In this document: positions 5,563 through 10,240 of the stretch, piece by piece | Position numbering within the stretch: the first letter of the stretch is position 1 | How the letters are laid out: each line of letters starts with the position of its first letter | Source of the DNA: WLMZ01 sp037139095 | GTDB lineage: Bacteria > Actinomycetota > Acidimicrobiia > Acidimicrobiales > Ilumatobacteraceae | Length of the DNA: 10,240 nt | Direction of reading: 5' to 3' | NCBI GenBank assembly: GCA_037139095.1 | Contig: JBAXHD010000070.1 | Coordinates: forward strand, 1 to 10,240 | Notes under the pieces: model-generated | The model's database searches: none | What the model was told of the DNA's origin: nothing | The model's input: the letters and a program-made list of their open reading frames with translations, nothing else | Position numbers and translations under genes: made by a program

Positions 5563-6592
5563 AACGCCCTTCGGTTCGCGGCCGGTGATAGCCCCGCCGA
5601 TCGGACGCCTTGTTGTGCACCTTCTGTTCTTCTTCGAGTGCTGCTTCTTCGGCCACCAGCCGCTTCAAGCTGTGTAGCCGCACGGCCTCAAGCGAGCCTT
5701 CGCTAATCGCTGAGAGCACTGCGCAGCCGGGTTCGTCTTCGTGCTTGCAGTTACGAAAGCGGCAGTGGTCCATCAGATCGAACACATCGGCAAACGCGCG
5801 CTCGATGCCCTGGCCGCTGAGCCACAAGCTGACCGCTCGCACGCCGGGCGTGTCGAGCAGCCAGCCACCACTGGGAAGCGGAACGAGCTGAGCGGCGGTG
5901 GTGGTGTGGCGCCCACGTTGATCGCCCATGCGCACGTCGTTGGTGCGTTGCACTGCATCACCGACGAGCGCGTTGATGATGGTGCTCTTGCCAACACCGC
6001 TTGCGCCAAGCAGCGCAATGGTCTGGCCCGATGCGGCGTAGCCGCGAAGCGTTTCGAGTCCGACCAAGGTGATGCCGCTCACCGCGTGCACGGGCACGCC
6101 AAGCGACACGGCCTCAAGCGTTGCGACCGACTGAGCGATCACTTGCGGGTCGTCGACAAGGTCGAGCTTCGAGAGCACCACAACCGGCAGCGCACCGCTG
6201 TCGAATGCCAGCACGAGCTCGCGCTCGAGGCGGCGCTGGTTCGGCTGACTGTTGAGGCCGTGAACCAGAAAGACAACGTCGATGTTTGACGCCAACGTGT
6301 GGGCTTCGGCTCTCGCGCCCTCGTGTGAAGCACGGCGCACGAACGCACTTTGGCGATCGATGACACGTTCGATCTTCTCGCCGTCGTCGGATGGAATGAC
6401 CCAATCGCCGACGGCTACATCGATGCCGATGTTGCGCACGCGCAGTGGTTCGTGCCCGATGGTTTGCAGCACCGTGCTCCAACCACGGTCGAGGCGAATC
6501 ACGCGACCGGGCTGACCAACACGGTCAATGGCACGCCAGAGTTCGTCGAACTCGGGCGTCCAGCCCAGGGCTGCTTCGGGCGTGTAGGTCAT
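5555..6592 (-). CDS. rsgA: Ribosome small-subunit-dependent GTPase A
   Basis: This is a 345-residue circularly permuted GTPase (RsgA/YjeQ) that acts in late 30S subunit maturation. An N-terminal OB-fold region (about 28-85) includes VGDWVIP (61-67). The G motifs appear in permuted order: G4 SKLD (141-144), G1 GASGVGKST (196-204), GRHTTT (227-232), and G3 DTPG (247-250). The C-terminal zinc site is complete: Cys277, Cys282, His284 and Cys290 in CRFRNCKHEDEPGC. The tail is helical and charged. The frame stays open 64 codons further upstream, but that extension has no family features and runs into the next gene. The ATG at 6592 fits the length of the family and the promoter described at 6603-6631. 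ATG 6601 would add three residues but would lie before the expected transcript start. Confidence 0.93.
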   Translation of the reverse strand: MTYTPEAALGWTPEFDELWRAIDRVGQPGRVIRLDRGWSTVLQTIGHEPLRVRNIGIDVAVGDWVIPSDDGEKIERVIDRQSAFVRRASHEGARAEAHTLASNIDVVFLVHGLNSQPNQRRLERELVLAFDSGALPVVVLSKLDLVDDPQVIAQSVATLEAVSLGVPVHAVSGITLVGLETLRGYAASGQTIALLGASGVGKSTIINALVGDAVQRTNDVRMGDQRGRHTTTAAQLVPLPSGGWLLDTPGVRAVSLWLSGQGIERAFADVFDLMDHCRFRNCKHEDEPGCAVLSAISEGSLEAVRLHSLKRLVAEEAALEEEQKVHNKASDRRGYHRPRTEGRFG

Positions 6593-6602
6593 CGTGACCA
6601 TG

Positions 6603-6631
6603 ACCGTAGAGAGTATGAACACTTTCGTCAA
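6603..6631 (-). promoter_or_regulatory. Probable rsgA promoter, near-leaderless transcript
   Basis: On the minus strand TTGACG (5 of 6 to the -35 consensus; plus-strand 6626-6631) is followed by a 17-base spacer and TACGGT (a TANNNT -10; plus-strand 6603-6608). The predicted transcript start falls only a few bases before the ATG at 6592, after the ATG at 6601. This favours 6592 as the start and a leaderless or nearly leaderless mRNA, a common pattern in actinobacteria. Confidence 0.5.
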
Positions 6632-6669
6632 CGTTCGAATGCAGCTGTTCGTAGCGGTCGACTCATTCA

Positions 6670-6675
6670 TAGAGT
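6670..6675 (+). promoter_or_regulatory. Possible -10 element for the aldo-keto reductase gene
   Basis: TAGAGT fits TANNNT and would start a transcript about at the ATG at 6682, giving a leaderless mRNA. The matching -35 (TTCGTA, 6648-6653, 16-base spacer) is weak. The same bases could instead serve as a weak Shine-Dalgarno (AGAG, 6671-6674). Confidence 0.25.
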
Positions 6676-6681
6676 GTGCGC

Positions 6682-7650
6682 ATGCGATATGTGAACCTTG
6701 GAAACACCGGTGCTGTTGTCTCAAAGATCTGCCTCGGCTGCATGAGTTACGGCATCCCCGACCGAGGCACTCACGCATGGACACTCGATGAAGAAGCCAG
6801 CCGACCGTTCATTCGTCGCGCTGTTGAAGAAGGAATCAACTTCTTCGATACGGCCAATGTGTACTCCGATGGCACCAGCGAAGAGATCGTCGGACGCGCC
6901 CTCAACGATTTCGCGAGGCGCGATGAGATCGTGTTGGCCACCAAGGTTCACGGCGCGATGCGTCGTTCGCCCAACGGCAAAGGTCTGTCGCGCAAGGCGA
7001 TCATGTTCGAGATCGACGAAAGCCTGCGCCGTTTAGGCACCGACTATGTCGACCTGTTTCAGATTCATCGCTGGGACAACCGCGTTCCTATCGAAGAGAC
7101 GATGGAGGCCTTGCACGATGTCGTGAAGGCAGGCAAGGCGCTCTACATCGGTGCGTCGTCGATGTGGGCGTGGCAGTTCGCAAAGGCGCAGCACGTGGCC
7201 GAGCAGCATGGCTGGACCAAGTTCGTCACGATGCAGAACCACTACAACCTCTTGTACCGCGAAGAAGAGCGCGAGATGTTGCCGCTGTGCATCGATCAGG
7301 GCGTGGGTGTCATTCCGTGGAGCCCCCTTGCTCGCGGGTTGCTCACCCGTGATCTTTCGTCGAACACCAGTCGCAGCGAGACCGATGAGTTTGGCAAGAC
7401 GTTGTATGGCACTGCCAACACCGAAATCATCGAACGGGTCGCCGAAATCGCGGCACAACGCGGCGTGTCGCGCGCTCAGATCGCGCTGGCGTGGGTTGCT
7501 CATCATCCGGCCGTGACCGCACCAATCGTTGGCGCAACGAAGCAGCATCACCTCGACGATGCAATTGCGTCGATCGACATCGTGCTCACCCACGACGAGG
7601 TGCGCGCCCTCGAGACGCCCTACACACCGCAGCCGGTGTCCGGCTTCTAG
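6682..7650 (+). CDS. Aldo-keto reductase, NADPH-dependent oxidoreductase
   Basis: This is a 322-residue TIM-barrel oxidoreductase of the aldo-keto reductase superfamily, which reduces aldehydes and ketones with NAD(P)H in the cytoplasm. The catalytic tetrad is complete: Asp56 and Tyr61 in FFDTANVYSDG, Lys88 in LATKVHG, and His129 in DLFQIHRWD. The N-terminus YVNLGNTGAVVSKICLGCMSYG (split over residues 3-24) and the C-terminal cofactor-binding segment PIVGATKQHHLDDAIASI (281-298) are typical of the YajO/Tas-like group acting on small or xenobiotic carbonyls. The substrate cannot be told from sequence. The ATG at 6682 is preferred over the in-frame GTG at 6676, because it fits the family N-terminus. 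The gene is divergent from rsgA with 89 bases between their starts, and it appears to be monocistronic. Confidence 0.92.
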   Translation: MRYVNLGNTGAVVSKICLGCMSYGIPDRGTHAWTLDEEASRPFIRRAVEEGINFFDTANVYSDGTSEEIVGRALNDFARRDEIVLATKVHGAMRRSPNGKGLSRKAIMFEIDESLRRLGTDYVDLFQIHRWDNRVPIEETMEALHDVVKAGKALYIGASSMWAWQFAKAQHVAEQHGWTKFVTMQNHYNLLYREEEREMLPLCIDQGVGVIPWSPLARGLLTRDLSSNTSRSETDEFGKTLYGTANTEIIERVAEIAAQRGVSRAQIALAWVAHHPAVTAPIVGATKQHHLDDAIASIDIVLTHDEVRALETPYTPQPVSGF

Positions 7651-7661
7651 GACGTCGCCAC

Positions 7662-7677
7662 GCTGCGTATGCGCAGC
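7662..7677 (+). terminator. Short hairpin after the aldo-keto reductase gene
   Basis: GCTGCG (7662-7667) pairs perfectly with CGCAGC (7672-7677) around a four-base loop, 11 bases after the stop codon. There is no T-tract, so it is at best a weak or factor-assisted terminator or an mRNA end stabiliser. Confidence 0.3.
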
Positions 7678-7733
7678 AGCATCAATCTTGAGAACACCGG
7701 CTGTGACCGATAACCGTGTCGAGCATCTATTGC

Positions 7734-7762
7734 TTGACCTTATTGTTTCGGTGCCGATACGT
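7734..7762 (+). promoter_or_regulatory. Possible promoter of the MMPL transporter gene
   Basis: TTGACC (7734-7739, 5 of 6 to the -35 consensus) is followed after 17 bases by ATACGT (7757-7762), a poor -10. The gap 7651-7809 otherwise holds only the hairpin at 7662 and the inverted repeat at 7769-7781. Confidence 0.35.
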
Positions 7763-7768
7763 CTCTAG

Positions 7769-7781
7769 AGCCATCGTGGCT
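7769..7781. repeat. Small inverted repeat between promoter and MMPL start
   Basis: AGCCA (7769-7773), spacer TCG, TGGCT (7777-7781). It lies just past the putative -10, where a repressor of an efflux gene could bind, but at five bases per arm it may be chance. Confidence 0.25.
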
Positions 7782-7809
7782 ACCTACATAAGAAACGAAA
7801 TCTTTGCTC

Positions 7810-10116
7810 ATGTTGTCTCGTCTTGCGCGCTGGTGCGTACGTCATAAGTTCGTTGTTGTCCTTGGTATTTGGGTGCCGCTGTTTATCGCGCTCGGGGTCG
7901 CGTCAAGCGTCGTGGGAAGCAACTTCCACACTCAGATGCAGCTGCCTAATGGCGAGGCACGCGATGTGTTCACCCTTCTCGAAAGCGTGAGCAAAGAAGA
8001 GGCCGGCTTCGACTCGCAGATTGTGGTCAAAGCGCCTCAGGGTGTTGCCAACGCCGACGTTCAGGCGTCGCTCGCAGAGTTGTTCGCGAAGGTCGATCAG
8101 ATCGACGGCATCAAGGTGGTCAGCCCCTACGACCAACCCAAGCAGCAGATCAACGCCGACGGCACAATCGCCTACGCGCAGCTCAAGATCACCGGCCGCA
8201 CACAAACTCAGTTCGCCAGCCTCGCCACAGAGATCGAGGGCCTTGGCGACAAAGCCATCGCTCGCATGGGTGCCGACAATCAGATCCAGCTCGAATACGG
8301 CGGCCAAGCATTTCGCAAGATGAAGTTCCCGGCGTCTGAAGCGCTTGGCATTATCGCTGCGGTCGTCATCTTGGTGTTGGCCTTTGGCTCAGTGCTTGCC
8401 ATGGGCTTGCCGATTGGCACAGCGCTCATCGGCCTCGGTCTTGGGTCGAGCATCGTTGGGTTGCTCAGCAACGTGGGCGAAATGCCTGACTTCACTACCC
8501 AGATGGTTGCGATGATCGGCCTCGGTGTGGGTATCGACTACGCGCTCTTCATCGTGACCCGATATCGCGAGGCGCTGCATGACGGCCTCTCGGTTGAAGA
8601 CTCGATTGTCGAAGCAGTCGATACCAGTGGGCGCGCCGTGCTATTCGCTGGCATCACCGTGATCATCTCGCTGCTCGGTCTCTACATCATGGGGCTGTCG
8701 TTCGTTCGCGGCCTTGCAACTGGTGCAGCGGTTGGGGTGCTGATGATGATGATCGCATCGGTCACGTTGTTGCCTGCGTTGTTGGCGATGGCGGGTCACC
8801 GCATCAACGTCACGTCGCGTGCAGCGATGCTCGCGCTTGGGTTGCTCGTGGCCGGTGGCCTCGGGGCGATCGTTACATCGAACGCTGGCATTCTCCTTGG
8901 TGGCGTCGCCCTCGCAGTTGTTGTGCTTCTTGCCAGCTTGGTTGTGAAGTCGCTGCGCCAGCCCATTCCGCATCGCGCCGAGAAGTCCATTGAGCAAGGG
9001 TTCTGGTATCGCTGGAGCCGGTTCATTCAGCACCGCCCATGGCCTGTCTTCCTGTTTGGCGCCGGTGTCTTGGTGGTGCTGACGCTTCCGCTGTTTTCTA
9101 TTCGCCTTGGCTTCGGGGACAACGGCAATGCCAAGCCCGACCAGACAATTCGCCGGGCCTACGATCTGCTTGCCGAAGGCTTCGGCCCCGGCTTCAACGG
9201 TCCACTCGTCGTGACCATCGAGGGGGCCAACGCGGCCAAGCCCGAAGTGGTTCAGCAGTTCGCGGCCACCCTGCGAGGTACGCCTGGCGTGCAAGCTGCC
9301 TTTGCCCGGCCGATTCGTGCCGACCTCGCGTTGGTCACGGTGATTCCAAAGAGCGCGCCACAAGATGTGGCCACCACCGACCTTGTGCATCGACTGCGCC
9401 AACACATCATCCCCGATTCGGGACTCACGTCTCGCGTGGGTGGCTTCACCGCCGCCAGCCAAGATTTCTCCGAGTACCTCGGGGCTCGTTTGCCGGTGCT
9501 CATTGGCGCGGTATTGATCTTGAGCTTCTTGTTGCTGATGGCGGTGTTCCGCAGCCTGCTCGTGCCGTTGAAGGCCGTCATCATGAACCTGCTGTCGATC
9601 GGCGCCGCCTACGGCGTTGTGGTTGCGGTGTTTCAGTGGGGTTGGGGCAAGAACATCATTGGCGTGGGTAAGCCAGGCCCGGTTGAGGCATGGGCGCCGA
9701 TGATGCTCTTCGCAATCGTGTTCGGTCTCTCGATGGACTACGAGGTTTTCTTGCTGTCACGCATGAAGGAAGAGTTCGATCGCACCGGCGACAACGCCAC
9801 CGCGGTTGCCGATGGCTTGGCAGTGACAGCGCGCGTCATCACCGCTGCTGCGTTGATCATGGTGTGCGTGTTCAGTGCGTTCATCTTGGGCGACGATCGT
9901 CAGCTGAAATTGTTCGGTCTCGGCTTGGCTTCGGCCGTGTTCATCGACGCCACCGTTGTGCGCATGTTGCTGGTGCCCGCCACCATGGAACTGCTCGGCG
10001 CACGCAACTGGTGGCTGCCAAATTGGCTCGATCGACTGCTTCCAAAGATCAATGTCGAAGGCCATCGTCACGAAGAAGTAATGCCCGAACTGGTGTTATC
10101 AGGCGTCGATGAGTAA
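7810..10116 (+). CDS. MMPL/RND-family membrane transporter
   Basis: This is a 768-residue inner-membrane transporter of the MMPL branch of the RND superfamily, which moves lipids or hydrophobic compounds using the proton gradient. It has the usual duplicated plan: a first helix (about 14-34), an extracytoplasmic domain (about 35-170), and a helix bundle containing GLGVGIDYALFIVTRYREA with Asp243-Tyr244. The second half has a helix at 411-431, a second extracytoplasmic domain and a final bundle containing GLSMDYEVFLLSRMKEE with Asp643-Tyr644. These Asp-Tyr pairs are the proton-relay residues of the family. Two additional hydrophobic helices (about 338-355 and 360-382) lie between the halves, beyond the basic 12-helix plan. 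The ATG at 7810 is chosen; a TTG at 7804 would add two residues. No Shine-Dalgarno is clear. The substrate is unknown and no accessory gene is adjacent. Confidence 0.92.
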   Translation: MLSRLARWCVRHKFVVVLGIWVPLFIALGVASSVVGSNFHTQMQLPNGEARDVFTLLESVSKEEAGFDSQIVVKAPQGVANADVQASLAELFAKVDQIDGIKVVSPYDQPKQQINADGTIAYAQLKITGRTQTQFASLATEIEGLGDKAIARMGADNQIQLEYGGQAFRKMKFPASEALGIIAAVVILVLAFGSVLAMGLPIGTALIGLGLGSSIVGLLSNVGEMPDFTTQMVAMIGLGVGIDYALFIVTRYREALHDGLSVEDSIVEAVDTSGRAVLFAGITVIISLLGLYIMGLSFVRGLATGAAVGVLMMMIASVTLLPALLAMAGHRINVTSRAAMLALGLLVAGGLGAIVTSNAGILLGGVALAVVVLLASLVVKSLRQPIPHRAEKSIEQGFWYRWSRFIQHRPWPVFLFGAGVLVVLTLPLFSIRLGFGDNGNAKPDQTIRRAYDLLAEGFGPGFNGPLVVTIEGANAAKPEVVQQFAATLRGTPGVQAAFARPIRADLALVTVIPKSAPQDVATTDLVHRLRQHIIPDSGLTSRVGGFTAASQDFSEYLGARLPVLIGAVLILSFLLLMAVFRSLLVPLKAVIMNLLSIGAAYGVVVAVFQWGWGKNIIGVGKPGPVEAWAPMMLFAIVFGLSMDYEVFLLSRMKEEFDRTGDNATAVADGLAVTARVITAAALIMVCVFSAFILGDDRQLKLFGLGLASAVFIDATVVRMLLVPATMELLGARNWWLPNWLDRLLPKINVEGHRHEEVMPELVLSGVDE

Positions 10117-10156
10117 CTGATCGTCCACTTCAGTTGTACGGTGTCACTCACCCAGC

Positions 10157-10183
10157 GGGGTCGTTGGTCTTGACAGCGACCCC
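10157..10183 (+). terminator. Hairpin downstream of the MMPL gene
   Basis: GGGGTCG (10157-10163) pairs perfectly with CGACCCC (10177-10183) around a 13-base loop. It is GC-rich but lacks a T-tract. It contains the -35 element of the downstream promoter in its loop, so it may end transcription of the MMPL gene or be a DNA-level feature. Confidence 0.35.
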
Positions 10184-10199
10184 TCCGATGCTTTAGCGA
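10170..10199 (+). promoter_or_regulatory. Probable topA promoter
   Basis: A perfect -35 TTGACA (10170-10175) is followed after 18 bases by TAGCGA (10194-10199). The transcript would begin within a few bases of the ATG at 10209, giving a leaderless or nearly leaderless mRNA. An AGG at 10202-10204 is too close for an ideal Shine-Dalgarno. Confidence 0.45.
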
Positions 10200-10208
10200 A
10201 TAGGTCGC

Positions 10209-10240
10209 ATGTCAAAACCGCTCGTGATTGTGGAGTCTCC
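10209..10240 (+). CDS. topA: DNA topoisomerase I, N-terminal fragment cut by the window edge
   Basis: Only ten complete codons and part of an eleventh are present: MSKPLVIVES, then Pro. This matches the highly conserved N-terminus of bacterial type IA topoisomerase I (xKxLVIVESPAKAKTI), the first strand of the Toprim domain, whose Glu is a catalytic metal ligand. The enzyme relaxes negative supercoils. The rest lies beyond the window, so completeness cannot be judged. Confidence 0.8.
   Translation, partial: MSKPLVIVES

Noticed and set aside
5741..6289. 182-residue plus-strand open frame opposite rsgA
   Set aside because: It is antisense to the G motifs and zinc site of a confident GTPase gene and has no recognisable feature.
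6593..6784. 64-codon N-terminal extension of rsgA
   Set aside because: It has no OB-fold or GTPase features, is Cys/Arg/Ser rich, overlaps the aldo-keto reductase start, and lies upstream of the likely promoter.
8641..9462. 273-residue minus-strand open frame inside the MMPL gene
   Set aside because: It lies fully antisense to a clear transporter, is rich in His, Arg and Gln, and shows no motif.
1..10240. CRISPR arrays, tRNA or rRNA genes, insertion sequences, phage attachment sites
   Set aside because: I saw no spaced repeats of CRISPR type, no cloverleaf-like stretch and no transposase or terminal inverted repeats. The window is nearly all ordinary coding sequence.

Overview
The window is protein-dense, high-GC bacterial DNA. 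GTG and TTG starts are frequent and genes overlap by 1-4 bases. The gene order ssd-like / tadA / tadB / tadC / flp / tadE is the one known from actinobacterial Tad-type pilus loci (for example the Rv3660c-Rv3654c region of Mycobacterium tuberculosis). I infer an actinobacterium, possibly of the class Acidimicrobiia, but no RNA gene or marker in the window fixes the lineage.

Layout. Positions 20-3605 (+) hold a compact Tad/Flp pilus assembly operon: a ParA/MinD-like ATPase, the TadA/CpaF motor ATPase, the TadB and TadC inner-membrane platform proteins, a Flp prepilin and a TadE-like pseudopilin. No prepilin peptidase, secretin or TadF follows in this window. Positions 3660-5233 (+) hold a STAS-domain protein with Asp at the usual phosphoserine position, a secreted lipoprotein of unknown function, and a PRXL2/AhpC-TSA_2 family thioredoxin-fold protein. 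The coding frame of this last protein is interrupted by an in-frame TGA exactly at the first position of its CxxC redox motif. Positions 5230-6592 (-) hold a small membrane protein and the ribosome-assembly GTPase RsgA. Positions 6682-7650 (+) encode an aldo-keto reductase, 7810-10116 (+) an MMPL/RND-type transporter, and 10209 to the window end (+) the first codons of DNA topoisomerase I.

The main discovery is the apparent selenoprotein at 4697-5233. The TGA at 4814-4816 reads as selenocysteine in a UxxC motif, and it is followed at once by a plausible bacterial SECIS hairpin (4815-4860) with a short GC-rich upper stem and a G at loop position 2. Many neighbouring genes use TGA as a true stop, so this is not a general change of code. 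The animal selenoprotein SelenoU belongs to the same PRXL2 (FAM213) family, so this would be a bacterial counterpart. A conventional gene caller would start the protein at the GTG right after the TGA and lose the active-site half.

The genes form three functional blocks: cell-surface pili (20-3605), a signalling/envelope/redox cluster whose lipoprotein and selenoprotein genes lie 12 bases apart (3660-5233), and housekeeping or transport genes with their own short promoters. The rsgA and topA promoters are placed so that their transcripts would be leaderless or nearly so.
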